64,000 nucleotides of DNA from an uncultured Croceitalea sp. (GTDB lineage: Bacteria > Bacteroidota > Bacteroidia > Flavobacteriales > Flavobacteriaceae), in the NCBI GenBank assembly GCA_947503285.1, contig CANNDD010000002.1, positions 620,001-684,000 of the forward strand. The letters run 5' to 3'. The position numbers were made by a program, and so were the translations under genes. Positions 1-8,691 of the stretch are shown here, piece by piece. How positions within the stretch are numbered: the stretch's first letter is position 1; every line of letters begins with the position of its first letter. The notes beneath the pieces are model-generated. The model searched no databases, was not told the DNA's origin, and saw only the letters and a program-made list of their open reading frames with translations.

Positions 1-1
1 G

Positions 2-115
2 CTGCAACATGAAGATGCACCTTTTGAAAAACCCGATTGGTTGGGTAATGAGGTAACGGGCGAAGCGAAATACTATAACGCACAGTTGAGTAAAGTCCCT
101 TTTTTAAATTGGTAA
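2..115 (+). CDS. CYTH domain protein, C-terminal fragment
   Basis: The reading frame is open from the window edge and ends at TAA 113-115, giving 37 residues. They include the segment EKPDWLGNEVTGEAKYYNAQ and finish PFLNW. A PxWLGxEVT...YYN pattern at the C-terminus is typical of CYTH (triphosphate tunnel metalloenzyme) proteins, which hydrolyse inorganic triphosphate or similar substrates. The 5' part lies outside the window, so the catalytic ExExK motif cannot be checked. The next gene is on the opposite strand and convergent. Confidence 0.6.
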   Translation: MQHEDAPFEKPDWLGNEVTGEAKYYNAQLSKVPFLNW

Positions 116-171
116 CAGGTCTTTTCTGATGAAAATTTTCTAAAATTTTGGTCGATAACCTGCTAAAGTAG

Positions 172-1305
172 TTAGATATGACCTGCCCTGGGCGAGTCTA
201 TTTCTGCATTCAGTAGTTTTTGACGCTTCATCATTTTTTTTGACCAAGAGTACAATGATGGTAAAAAACCTAAGACACCCAAAACTGCAGAGACCAGAAA
301 AATATTAGGGGTAACCGTTATAAACGGGCCTGTGTTGAGTACCGCTAAAATAAGCAGTGTAGATAGCGGAAATGACAACGCTAGAATACTAATCGCATAA
401 TCGTTTTGAAAGGTCTTCTTTTTTACCTTGCCGGTCATCTCTAAAGTATCGACCGCCGCTATATGTGCATAGGGCCAAAAACTACAGGCACTTAACCCAA
501 AAGCAAGTAAGAGTAGAATGTCATTTTGTACTTTCAACCCAGTGATGATGACGGCTATTCCACAAATCAGAAAGACAAGCCCCGCCCTTAGCGATAATAA
601 TGAGAAGATCTGAACGAATTGTTTTCGTTTTATTTTCACTGCAAGCCCTATAAACAATAGTACCAATGGAGTCATTATCATACTTAGCTTCTGCAGTGTT
701 TCACTAATGAAAAAGGGCAATGATTCCATATTTAGGCCAAAACCGAGAAGTATCAAAGCCATGGCGATAAAAATATTCACAGGTTCAGCAACCATTACCT
801 TGAGCATCGCACCTACTTTTGAGCCTTTGCTTTTTTGTTTTTTACCATGCAACGACAAGTACCAATTCATAGCTACTAAGTACAAAATGACCAGAACAAA
901 AACCTTATTGCCCAAATCTGCCATTGCAGCTTTGGCGAGATAGTCTTCACCCAAGAATTCCAAGACAAAAGGGAAGCACGATAAACCTGGGGCCAAAGAA
1001 GGAATTAGCAATCGGGCAGTCCTGAACTCGGGGGTACTTTTTTTTATTCCTAAAACGGGGAGTACCAAAGGAAAAATCAGGAATAATAGCAGGTTAAGCC
1101 CAAGGGCTAAAAGGGGTAACAATAACAAATTCAGTTTAATATGAACCCCCAAAAGGGCAATGAAGATAGTAGCAGGTAAGGCAAGGTTTAAAATAATCTT
1201 TTTTATACCCGTTACCTCATCTTTAGATTTAAACTTGTTTTTTAGTAGAAACCCGATAAAGATGAAAAATAAAAATACTATCGTTTTTTGAAAACTTATA
1301 TCCAT
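172..1305 (-). CDS. AEC-family permease (auxin efflux carrier-like)
   Basis: Integral inner-membrane protein of 377 residues, hydrophobic throughout, with roughly ten predicted transmembrane helices in two five-helix halves joined by a polar stretch near residues 150-165 (HGKKQKSKGSK). The N-terminal pattern GFLLK...LNLALPATIF and the overall layout match the AEC (auxin efflux carrier/malonate transporter) family, which exports or exchanges organic anions. The C-terminus is basic and cytoplasmic-looking. It starts 4 nt after the stop of the upstream aminotransferase, so the two are probably co-transcribed, and its substrate may be related to that enzyme. The substrate cannot be told from sequence. 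Confidence 0.75.
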   Translation of the reverse strand: MDISFQKTIVFLFFIFIGFLLKNKFKSKDEVTGIKKIILNLALPATIFIALLGVHIKLNLLLLPLLALGLNLLLFLIFPLVLPVLGIKKSTPEFRTARLLIPSLAPGLSCFPFVLEFLGEDYLAKAAMADLGNKVFVLVILYLVAMNWYLSLHGKKQKSKGSKVGAMLKVMVAEPVNIFIAMALILLGFGLNMESLPFFISETLQKLSMIMTPLVLLFIGLAVKIKRKQFVQIFSLLSLRAGLVFLICGIAVIITGLKVQNDILLLLAFGLSACSFWPYAHIAAVDTLEMTGKVKKKTFQNDYAISILALSFPLSTLLILAVLNTGPFITVTPNIFLVSAVLGVLGFLPSLYSWSKKMMKRQKLLNAEIDSPRAGHI

Positions 1306-1309
1306 CTAG

Positions 1310-2503
1310 CTATACGATGACCTTCTGCAAAGCGGTTATGAAAAGTTTCATCTCATCCATAGTGCCCATACTTACGCGACACCAATTTTTATCCATAAAA
1401 TTGAAGGCACGGACACCAACTTTTAATTCGGTCATCTTCTGGAGAAATTCTTTACCCTCCATTTCAATGGGAAAAATCATAAAGCTTGTATATGAAGGGA
1501 CATATTCAATACCCATTTTGGTGAGTTCTTCATAGACATACTCACGGCACTCCACGTTTTTTATACGCGAACTTTCTAAAAATACAACATCATCCATGGC
1601 ACCCATTGCGGCATATACTGAAGGATATGAGATGCCCATACCTGCCCTGGTAATTTCTTGAAGTCTATCTAAGGTTGTCTCTTGTGCAACGGCATATCCT
1701 ACTCGAAGGCCTGCCATACCATGTATTTTGGAAAAAGTACGCGCAACGATAACATCCTTACCCTCTTTGATTAAGGAAACCATGCTTTGTTCTGCTCCAT
1801 TCCCTAAAAACCATAAATAGGCCTCGTCAACAAAAACCGTGACTTTTTCAGATACTCGAGAGCAGAAATCAAGTAGCTCGGTAGCATCCGTTATCGTACC
1901 TGTCGGATTGTTCGGGTTACAGATATATACCAACTTGGTATCTTCATCAATCGCGGCCTCCATTGCCTTTAGATCATGGGACCAATCCTCTTTTAACGGT
2001 ACGGGCTTCCAAGTACCACCGGCGGCTTCGGCTACACGTATTAAAGACATGTATGCAGGATCGGCAGAAACAACGTTACCACCGTTCATGAACAAGACCA
2101 TCGCCGTCTTCTCCAATAAATCAGAAGAACCTGGGCCCATCATGATGTTTTTTGGGGTGACACCCTCAAAGTCCGCTATTTTGTCTACCAGTTGAAAAAG
2201 TTCTTTCCATGCATAGCGGTTCCCTCCCGCAGCGGATTTTTTTAGAGCATCCAACGCCATTGGTGAAGGTCCATATGGATTTTCATTGGCATTCAATTTG
2301 GCTTCCAACAACGGAAACCCCCTTGTGATGTCAGGTAGGTATTCTTTGAAGAAAGGGCTGTAAATGGCATTACCACTAACATCTAGTTGCAGTGGGCCCC
2401 TAGAAGTTTCAGCAAAGCCAAGGTACGGGGCGGCCATGACCCCGCCAGCTGTTAGTATTCCTTTTTTAAGCCAATCTCTTCGATTTAGTCGGTTGGTTTT
2501 CAT
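1310..2503 (-). CDS. Tat-exported HisC-like PLP aminotransferase
   Basis: Fold-type I pyridoxal-phosphate aminotransferase resembling histidinol-phosphate transaminase. I chose the ATG at 2503, because from there the protein begins MKTNRLNRRDWLKKG, a twin-arginine signal with a hydrophobic stretch ending near AETS; an ATG 51 nt upstream would bury the signal. Visible family motifs are NANENPYGPS (substrate-binding region), NPNNPTGT, DEAY, and SKIHGMAGLRVGY with the Schiff-base lysine. The predicted location is periplasmic or membrane-anchored, which is unusual for a HisC homologue and argues against a role in histidine synthesis. The transporter gene follows after 4 nt. The substrate is unknown. 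Confidence 0.8.
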   Translation of the reverse strand: MKTNRLNRRDWLKKGILTAGGVMAAPYLGFAETSRGPLQLDVSGNAIYSPFFKEYLPDITRGFPLLEAKLNANENPYGPSPMALDALKKSAAGGNRYAWKELFQLVDKIADFEGVTPKNIMMGPGSSDLLEKTAMVLFMNGGNVVSADPAYMSLIRVAEAAGGTWKPVPLKEDWSHDLKAMEAAIDEDTKLVYICNPNNPTGTITDATELLDFCSRVSEKVTVFVDEAYLWFLGNGAEQSMVSLIKEGKDVIVARTFSKIHGMAGLRVGYAVAQETTLDRLQEITRAGMGISYPSVYAAMGAMDDVVFLESSRIKNVECREYVYEELTKMGIEYVPSYTSFMIFPIEMEGKEFLQKMTELKVGVRAFNFMDKNWCRVSMGTMDEMKLFITALQKVIV

Positions 2504-2661
2504 AGAAGTAGTTTTTTGAATTCGCCATGACCCTAAATTAGGGAGCGAAGACAAAGAATCCTATGGTAAAAAAATAAAAATCAAGGGGTTAAAATAGTAG
2601 ATATGGATTTTGACCCTGTAAAAATTATCAATCTGAAATGGTTAAACAGAAATATTTAGGG

Positions 2662-3057
2662 TTATTTGGCGAAAATACCATCCATTTCCAGCAAGGGAAT
2701 AGTAATAAGATTATTCTTGGTGACCGTATTTTTTTCAAAGATAAACCGCCTTTCGTATAATTGATCATCAGCGTAATAGGTGACATAAAATTCATTGTTA
2801 AGGGCAAGCACGTCTTCCGTCACCATTTCAATCTTCTCATAACCCTTGGCTTTGACTACACCAAAGGCATACCTCATGGTTGAGGTCTTACGATCGTCGT
2901 CATACCCTTTTGAAACGACCAAGGCCATTTGAATAGGGGTATTTCTGTTATTGATAAGGTAGGCGTTCCAGTCTTTCGACAAGAATTCTTTGTTCCACTC
3001 GTGTACAATGGCCACGTAGACTTCTTTAGAAATAGGAATGTGGATATCCTTCTTCAT
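2662..3057 (-). CDS. Hypothetical protein, 131 aa, SulP-linked
   Basis: I do not recognise this family. The protein is soluble, with no signal peptide or membrane segment, mixed alpha/beta composition, many aromatic residues and a C-terminus ending in IPLLEMDGIFAK. It starts 15 nt after the stop of the SulP transporter gene on the same strand, so the two are very likely one transcript. That position suggests a cytoplasmic accessory or regulatory partner of the transporter, but this is inference from context only. Downstream, 158 nt separate it from the aminotransferase start, enough for a separate promoter. Confidence 0.7.
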   Translation of the reverse strand: MKKDIHIPISKEVYVAIVHEWNKEFLSKDWNAYLINNRNTPIQMALVVSKGYDDDRKTSTMRYAFGVVKAKGYEKIEMVTEDVLALNNEFYVTYYADDQLYERRFIFEKNTVTKNNLITIPLLEMDGIFAK

Positions 3058-3072
3058 TGATGGGTACGAAAT

Positions 3073-4728
3073 TTAATTCCCCAATTGATCGGAGACCCAA
3101 TCAAAACTATCTTCTACATGATGGAACACTTGTTGTTCCGGTACTAAATCAGGGATAATATCAATAGCCTTCAATAGGTCACTGGGTTGTTCTTTGAGCC
3201 CGGTAATGATGACTTTAATACCCTTGAGGGTCAAGTCTAAAATGGCGGTCTCCAAGGCGTAAATACCTGATTGATCCACATAGGGAACGCGATCCATTCT
3301 AATGATCAATATTTTGATATCATGATCAATATTTTTAACCTGTTCTTGAAAATGGGAGGTGAAACCGAAGAACAGGGGACCATATAAGTGTTTGATGTAA
3401 ATCTTATCTTTGAATTTTTCATAGAATTCGGTCTCATCTTCCCATGGCTTTTCACCGTCAAAACCTGCTAAAGTACCTACCTGCATGCCTTCTTCACCAA
3501 TATCACTGGCACGTTTCATAAAGAGCAGGGCGGCCAAGGTGACCCCAATGCCCACAGCTTGAATTAGGCTTCCGAAAGTAGTCCAAAGTAACACGATGAT
3601 CAATACGGCCGCATCGGCCCGTGGTACGATCTTCAGATGTCGAAGACCTTTTATATCAATGATCTTGAATCCGATAGGAATTAAGATCCCTGCTAAAACA
3701 GCTAAGGGAATATAAGCAGCCAAAGAACTCAACCCTAACAAAACCGTCAAAAGAAAAGCACCGTGTAATGCTCCTGATAATCGTGTGCGTCCCCCAGAAT
3801 TAATGTTTACCACCGTACCTTTTGTTGCACCTGCACCCGGTATGCCCCCAATTAGGGCAGCTACCATATTACCGATACCTTGCCCAATCAGCTCGCGGTT
3901 GCTATTGTGTTTCGTTTTGGTCATGTTATCGGCAATGACCGATGTGAGTAGCGAATCAATAGAACCCAAAACTGCCAGTACCATACCATATTCCAAAACC
4001 AAACCATATGCACTACTATCAACCGTGAAAAGACCATCGAGCTGTAGCGTGGGTAAGCCAGAGGGGATGGTACCAATAATCGGCACATCCCACTTGATAA
4101 AATAAGCGAATATGGATACCACGATGAGGGCAACTAACGCACTGGGAATTGCTTTGGTAATTTTTGGAAAAACGTAGTAAATGACCACCGTCATAGCCCC
4201 CAATGCCAATGCCTGCCAGTTAAAATCAGTGAATAACCTGGGTAGATCGGCCATGACCTTTAAGGTGGATTTTGCGGCATCCAAACCAACGAAAGGTGCA
4301 ATTTGCAGAATGATGATGATTAAACCAACACCACTCATAAACCCTGAGATTACGGGATATGGAAAGTATTTGATATATCCTGCGATATTTATTAGACCAA
4401 AGACTATCTGCAGTGCACCCCCAACCAAAAAGCTCAGCAAAATAATGCCCATGGCATCTTGAAGGCTACCTGCCATTTCAATCGCATTGGCCACAAGTGC
4501 CGCCGATACCACGGTCATTGGTCCGGTTGGGCCGCTGGCTTGTGTGGTGGTACCCCCAAAAAGGGCAGCCAATATACCAACAGCAATGGCACCATAAAGC
4601 CCGGCAATGGCGCCTAGACCAGATTGCACACCAAACGCAAGTGCCAACGGTAGTGCTACAACACCGGCTACAAGTCCGCCGGTAATATCCCCTTTTAAAT
4701 ATTTGGTATCGTAGAATGGTTTTGCCAT
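3073..4728 (-). CDS. SulP-family anion transporter with STAS domain (1)
   Basis: Inner-membrane transporter of about 551 residues from the chosen ATG at 4728 (MAKPFYDTKYLKGD); an ATG three codons upstream is also possible. The N-terminal 400 residues hold the SulP membrane domain, with the characteristic SGPTGPMTVV segment and GAGATKGTVVNINSGG. The C-terminal about 130 residues form a cytoplasmic STAS domain with VPYVDQSGIYAL, the DQSG serine being the usual phosphorylatable position. SulP proteins move sulfate, bicarbonate or other anions, usually with sodium or protons. This is the first of three SulP genes in the window. It heads a two-gene unit with the unknown 131-aa protein. The substrate cannot be assigned. 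Confidence 0.9.
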   Translation of the reverse strand: MAKPFYDTKYLKGDITGGLVAGVVALPLALAFGVQSGLGAIAGLYGAIAVGILAALFGGTTTQASGPTGPMTVVSAALVANAIEMAGSLQDAMGIILLSFLVGGALQIVFGLINIAGYIKYFPYPVISGFMSGVGLIIIILQIAPFVGLDAAKSTLKVMADLPRLFTDFNWQALALGAMTVVIYYVFPKITKAIPSALVALIVVSIFAYFIKWDVPIIGTIPSGLPTLQLDGLFTVDSSAYGLVLEYGMVLAVLGSIDSLLTSVIADNMTKTKHNSNRELIGQGIGNMVAALIGGIPGAGATKGTVVNINSGGRTRLSGALHGAFLLTVLLGLSSLAAYIPLAVLAGILIPIGFKIIDIKGLRHLKIVPRADAAVLIIVLLWTTFGSLIQAVGIGVTLAALLFMKRASDIGEEGMQVGTLAGFDGEKPWEDETEFYEKFKDKIYIKHLYGPLFFGFTSHFQEQVKNIDHDIKILIIRMDRVPYVDQSGIYALETAILDLTLKGIKVIITGLKEQPSDLLKAIDIIPDLVPEQQVFHHVEDSFDWVSDQLGN

Positions 4729-4866
4729 AAAAATCAAATTAGAACGATTACTTTACTTGGTTAAAAATAAGCACAATGCTGCTTTAAACAAGCATCTTAA
4801 AACCGAAGAAGAATGTTTTCCCGTATTTTTTTAACGCAATTGAGAAATTGAAGTGGATTCGCGTTT

Positions 4867-5886
4867 CTAAAGTGAACTTTTAAATTGCCCCAAGAATCGT
4901 ACGTCATTTTCACTCAATAAACGAATATCCGAAATTTGATGTAGCAATAAGGCGATACGGTCAATACCCATTCCAAATGCGAAACCAGAGTAGGTTTCTG
5001 GATCAATACCACAGTTTTGTAGCACATTGGGATCGACCATTCCGCAACCCATAATCTCTAGCCAACCCGTGCCTTTGGTCATGCGATAATCCGTCTCGGT
5101 TTCTAAGCCCCAATAAACATCAACCTCTGCGCTTGGTTCCGTAAATGGGAAATACGATGGGCGAAGTCTAATCTTTGATTTACCAAAAAGTTCCGTCGTA
5201 AAGAATTGTAGGGTCTGTTTTAAATCTGCAAATGAGACATCCTTATCAACGTAAAGGCCTTCCACTTGGTGAAAGAAACAATGCGAACGTGCAGAAATCG
5301 CCTCATTACGATATACCCGCCCAGGAGAAATAGTTCTGATAGGGGGTTTGTTGTTTTCCATGTAGCGTACCTGTACCGATGACGTATGGGTACGTAATAG
5401 AATATCTGGATCTGTTTGAATGAAGAAGGTGTCTTGCATATCACGTGCCGGGTGATATTCGGGTAAGTTCAAGGCCGTAAAATTATGCCAGTCATCTTCG
5501 ATTTCAGGCCCCTCAGAAACATTGAACCCTATGCGTGAAAAAATATCGATGATTTGGTTTTTGACTATGGATATGGGATGTCTTGCACCAATCTCGATAG
5601 GCTGCCCTGGCCTTGTAAGATCACCATATTGCCCAGAAACCTCTGTTTGTTCGTCAATGACCGCTTTAAGGGAGTTTACTTTTTCAGTGGCGGTAGTCTT
5701 CAATTGATTGATAACTTGGCCGAATTCCTTTTTTTGTTCGTTGGGAATGTTCTTAAATTCAGCAAAAAAGTCATTCAATAAGCCTTTTTTCCCCAAATAT
5801 TTTATTCGAAAACGCTCAATTTCATCTTTAGAGGTAGAAGTGAATTTTTTAACTTCGGCTAAATGTTCTTTAATGGTCTCAATCAT
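4867..5886 (-). CDS. pheS: Phenylalanine--tRNA ligase alpha subunit
   Basis: Catalytic alpha chain of the alpha2-beta2 PheRS, which charges tRNA-Phe. The 339-residue length is normal. The first 85 or so residues form the coiled-coil tRNA-binding arm; the rest is the class II catalytic core. Visible signatures are HPISIVKNQIIDIFSRIGF, EYHPARDMQDTF, the motif 2 region RVYRNEAISARSHCFFHQVEG, and the motif 3 region GFAFGMGIDRIALL near the C-terminus. pheT is not next to it: neighbours are a carbonic anhydrase unit upstream and a SulP gene downstream, so the subunits are encoded apart, as in other Flavobacteria. The start is clear and no frameshift is seen. Confidence 0.97.
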   Translation of the reverse strand: MIETIKEHLAEVKKFTSTSKDEIERFRIKYLGKKGLLNDFFAEFKNIPNEQKKEFGQVINQLKTTATEKVNSLKAVIDEQTEVSGQYGDLTRPGQPIEIGARHPISIVKNQIIDIFSRIGFNVSEGPEIEDDWHNFTALNLPEYHPARDMQDTFFIQTDPDILLRTHTSSVQVRYMENNKPPIRTISPGRVYRNEAISARSHCFFHQVEGLYVDKDVSFADLKQTLQFFTTELFGKSKIRLRPSYFPFTEPSAEVDVYWGLETETDYRMTKGTGWLEIMGCGMVDPNVLQNCGIDPETYSGFAFGMGIDRIALLLHQISDIRLLSENDVRFLGQFKSSL

Positions 5887-5974
5887 GGTTGATGGCGCTA
5901 TTAACCCACAAATTTAGTGCTTTTTTGAATCGCTACCTATTTTTGAATTTAAGGGCTTCTTTCATAAAAATGAT

Positions 5975-6008
5975 ATAAAAAAGGTCAATACCATCGCAGC
6001 ATTGACCT
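5975..6008 (-). terminator. Intrinsic terminator after carbonic anhydrase gene
   Basis: Perfect 8-bp stem AGGTCAAT/ATTGACCT (5982-5989 with 6001-6008) around an 11-nt loop, followed on the minus strand by a run of T. It lies 25 nt past the carbonic anhydrase stop and upstream of pheS. Confidence 0.8.
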
Positions 6009-6032
6009 CTAATTGTGTTGTTGTAATCGATT

Positions 6033-6659
6033 TTACATAAAATGGACCTTTCCATCTGCAATGTCATACATGGCGCCAACGATTGCGATTTCCCCATTCC
6101 CTTCCATATCATTTAGTACCGGACTAAGGCTTCTTATGTCATCAATAGTCAATTGCACATTTTTTTCTGCGACATTATTCACAAAATCAATGTTCTTAGA
6201 GTTTCGGTTCGTAGCGTCCGAAGGTTCTGGAACGGCCCTTACCGCTGCCTTTATTTTATGTAGTAATATGGTTAGATTGCCTAGTTTTGCATCGTCGCAA
6301 GCACCTTTTACGGCACCACAACTCGTATGGCCCAATACTACGATTACCTTGGTTCCTGCAAGTTTGCAAGCAAATTCCATGCTGCCCAGGATATCTTCAT
6401 TCACGATATTGCCAGCTACCCTTGCGCTGAAAATATCACCCACGCCTTGATCAAAGACGAGTTCTGCCGAAACCCGAGAATCTATGCAGCTCAAAATAGT
6501 TGCAAATGGATATTGACCGTTGGTGGTCTGTTTTACCTGGGCCAACAAATTACGATCTGCCTTTTTATTTTGAACAAAACGCTGATTACCCTCTTTTAAA
6601 AGCGCAATAGCACCTTCAGGATTCAATGCTGCCTGTGTTTCTTTTGTTTGAGCTTTCAT
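6033..6659 (-). CDS. Beta-class carbonic anhydrase
   Basis: Interconverts CO2 and bicarbonate. The 208-residue protein has the beta-class zinc ligands and catalytic dyad: C58-x-D60-S-R62 in SCIDSR, and H111-x-x-C114 in LGHTSCGAVKG. The N-terminus is a polar helix with no signal peptide, so the protein is cytoplasmic. The gene starts 10 nt after the stop of a SulP transporter and ends at a strong terminator, so the pair forms one operon. This arrangement is known for bicarbonate transporters such as BicA-type SulP proteins and suggests inorganic-carbon supply for anaplerosis or pH balance. The transport substrate is inferred, not shown. Confidence 0.93.
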   Translation of the reverse strand: MKAQTKETQAALNPEGAIALLKEGNQRFVQNKKADRNLLAQVKQTTNGQYPFATILSCIDSRVSAELVFDQGVGDIFSARVAGNIVNEDILGSMEFACKLAGTKVIVVLGHTSCGAVKGACDDAKLGNLTILLHKIKAAVRAVPEPSDATNRNSKNIDFVNNVAEKNVQLTIDDIRSLSPVLNDMEGNGEIAIVGAMYDIADGKVHFM

Positions 6660-6669
6660 GTTTTTATTT

Positions 6670-8250
6670 TTATGTTGTTTTTCGTCTTAGTTTAAAGAAC
6701 TGAATATAACTTTCAGGGTTCTCCACTTCACCCCTTTCTGAGATTAATTTAATATCAATATTCCTGTTTTTCGCCTTTTCTGAAAAATCTTCCAGAATTT
6801 CAATGATGTCATTATCCAGGTACCTAGTCTTTCTAACATCCAATTCTAGATATGAATCTTCAGGAAGACTATCCAACTCCTTTAAGATGGCCCCTTTGTT
6901 AAAAAAGGTAACCTCTTCGGCCAGGGTCATTTTAATCTTATGTTTGCCATTACTTCTATCTTCAATATGTAAAAAGTGGGAGTTCTGGTAACTTTTAATA
7001 AGTATGACGACGATACCGACTGCCAAGCCAAGGCCTATGCCGATCAATAGGTCGGTAAATACAATTCCTACGACCGTTACCGTAAAGGGGATAAATTGTT
7101 TCCACCCCATGGCGTACATTTTCTTGAAAAGGGCAGGTTTCGCAAGCTTATAACCAACGATAAATAAAATCGCGGCCAAAACCGACAAGGGAATCATGTT
7201 CAATAACCTTGGAATAAGGATTACCGAGATCAACAGAAAAAACCCGTGGATAATTGCTGACGCTTTCGATTTACCACCTGATTGGATGTTCGCTGAACTA
7301 CGAACGATTACCTGCGTAATAGGTAAACCACCGATCATGCCTGAAATTACATTTCCCGTACCCTGTGCCAACAATTCCCTATTGGTTGGGGTGACCCTTT
7401 TGTCTGGATCTAATTTGTCGGTAGCCTCGACACAGAGTAAGGTCTCTAAACTTGCCACTAGGGCTATCGTGAAGGCGGTAATCCATATTTCAGGATTCCC
7501 TATCACCGAAAAATTTGGAAAACTGAATTGCGCAATAAAAGATTCGGCGTCCTCAGGTATCGGAACACTTACCAAATGATTCGCTGAAATTGAGAATGTA
7601 TCGCTATTTTTTGTTAAGATGAAGAAGATAATACCGACGACAACGGCTACCAAGGGTCCTTGGATCAACTGGAATATCTTTCCTTTTTTAGATAATACCC
7701 TGTCCCAAAGCAATAAAATAGCGAGACCAATCAAAGCTACTAAAGTCGCCCCAGGGCTTATGTTGTTTATAGTTTCAAAAATTTCTGAAAAAGTGTTTTT
7801 ACCATCAACCTGAAAAAAAGCAAAATCCCCTTCTGGGTCTGGATCATAGCCAAAAAAGTGGGGAATTTGTTTTAAGATGATTATGATGCCGATACCTGTC
7901 AGCATACCCTTTATTACTGAAGACGGAAAATAATAACCGATAATCCCAGCTTTTAAAATACCAAAAACTACTTGGATAATTCCACCCAAAACGACGGCTA
8001 CCAGAAAGTTCTCATACCCTCCCAAAGCACCAATAGCTGTTAATACGATGGCGGCCAAACCTGCCGCAGGGCCACTAACCCCTATTTGTGAGCCACTTAA
8101 TGAACCCACAACGATACCCCCAACGATACCTGCTATCAATCCTGAAAAAAGAGGGGCACCACTGGCTAGGGCAATACCCAAACACAAGGGGAGTGCCACA
8201 AAAAACACAACGATACTTGCAGGCAAGTCATTTTTTATATACTTGAACAT
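6670..8250 (-). CDS. SulP-family transporter, probable bicarbonate uptake (2)
   Basis: Membrane transporter of 526 residues. The SulP domain includes GSQIGVSGPAAGLAAIVL near residue 55 and PITQVIVRSSANIQSGGKSK in mid-protein, followed by a C-terminal STAS-like domain of about 100 residues (LDVRKTRYLDNDIIEILEDF). Its STAS domain lacks the usual DxSG serine at the expected place, having DNDI instead, so the standard phosphoregulation may be absent. The carbonic anhydrase gene follows after 10 nt. SulP proteins paired with carbonic anhydrase are commonly bicarbonate transporters, so that is the likely role. It belongs to a different SulP subgroup from the other two genes here. Confidence 0.9.
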   Translation of the reverse strand: MFKYIKNDLPASIVVFFVALPLCLGIALASGAPLFSGLIAGIVGGIVVGSLSGSQIGVSGPAAGLAAIVLTAIGALGGYENFLVAVVLGGIIQVVFGILKAGIIGYYFPSSVIKGMLTGIGIIIILKQIPHFFGYDPDPEGDFAFFQVDGKNTFSEIFETINNISPGATLVALIGLAILLLWDRVLSKKGKIFQLIQGPLVAVVVGIIFFILTKNSDTFSISANHLVSVPIPEDAESFIAQFSFPNFSVIGNPEIWITAFTIALVASLETLLCVEATDKLDPDKRVTPTNRELLAQGTGNVISGMIGGLPITQVIVRSSANIQSGGKSKASAIIHGFFLLISVILIPRLLNMIPLSVLAAILFIVGYKLAKPALFKKMYAMGWKQFIPFTVTVVGIVFTDLLIGIGLGLAVGIVVILIKSYQNSHFLHIEDRSNGKHKIKMTLAEEVTFFNKGAILKELDSLPEDSYLELDVRKTRYLDNDIIEILEDFSEKAKNRNIDIKLISERGEVENPESYIQFFKLRRKTT

Positions 8251-8332
8251 GTGAAATTGTTTTTAGTCTTCTCAGCTTTTTGAGCTTGAAGATAATTTTA
8301 AAGATACTAATTTACTTATTGGTTGGTGTAGG

Positions 8333-8632
8333 TCATCTTTTTGGTGGAGGTAAGACAATTTCAGTCGAAACGTCTGAGTAGGGCAATGGCGTAATTTGGT
8401 TTCTAATGACCTCTTGGATCAAAGAGATTGCTTTGTTTTCAATGGAATTGGAAAAAAACAGTTCATTTTCATCAAACTTATTCTCAGTTTCGTTCTTACT
8501 GTTTTCTTCTTCATTTGAATCAAGCACAAGGGCACTTTCATAATCAGGCTTACAAATTGCCTCAAGGGAAGGTGCTAGAATAGAGATTACAAGCATGATG
8601 GCAAGTAATGAAAATGTAAAAGACTTTAACAT
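8333..8632 (-). CDS. Small secreted hypothetical protein, 99 aa
   Basis: The first 24 residues form a clear Sec signal peptide (MLKSFTFSLLAIMLVISILA). The mature part is short, strongly acidic (EENSKNETENKFDENE) and ends in a proline-rich tail, LPPPKR. I recognise no domain. It sits 59 nt after batE and 82 nt before the bicarbonate transporter gene on the same strand, so it could be the last gene of the Bat operon or an independent unit. The function is unknown. Confidence 0.6.
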   Translation of the reverse strand: MLKSFTFSLLAIMLVISILAPSLEAICKPDYESALVLDSNEEENSKNETENKFDENELFFSNSIENKAISLIQEVIRNQITPLPYSDVSTEIVLPPPKR

Positions 8633-8691
8633 TGAAGAAAAACTGAACCGTAAAGGTAATAGTAAACCTATTAAACCCTGTTAAATCTGCT

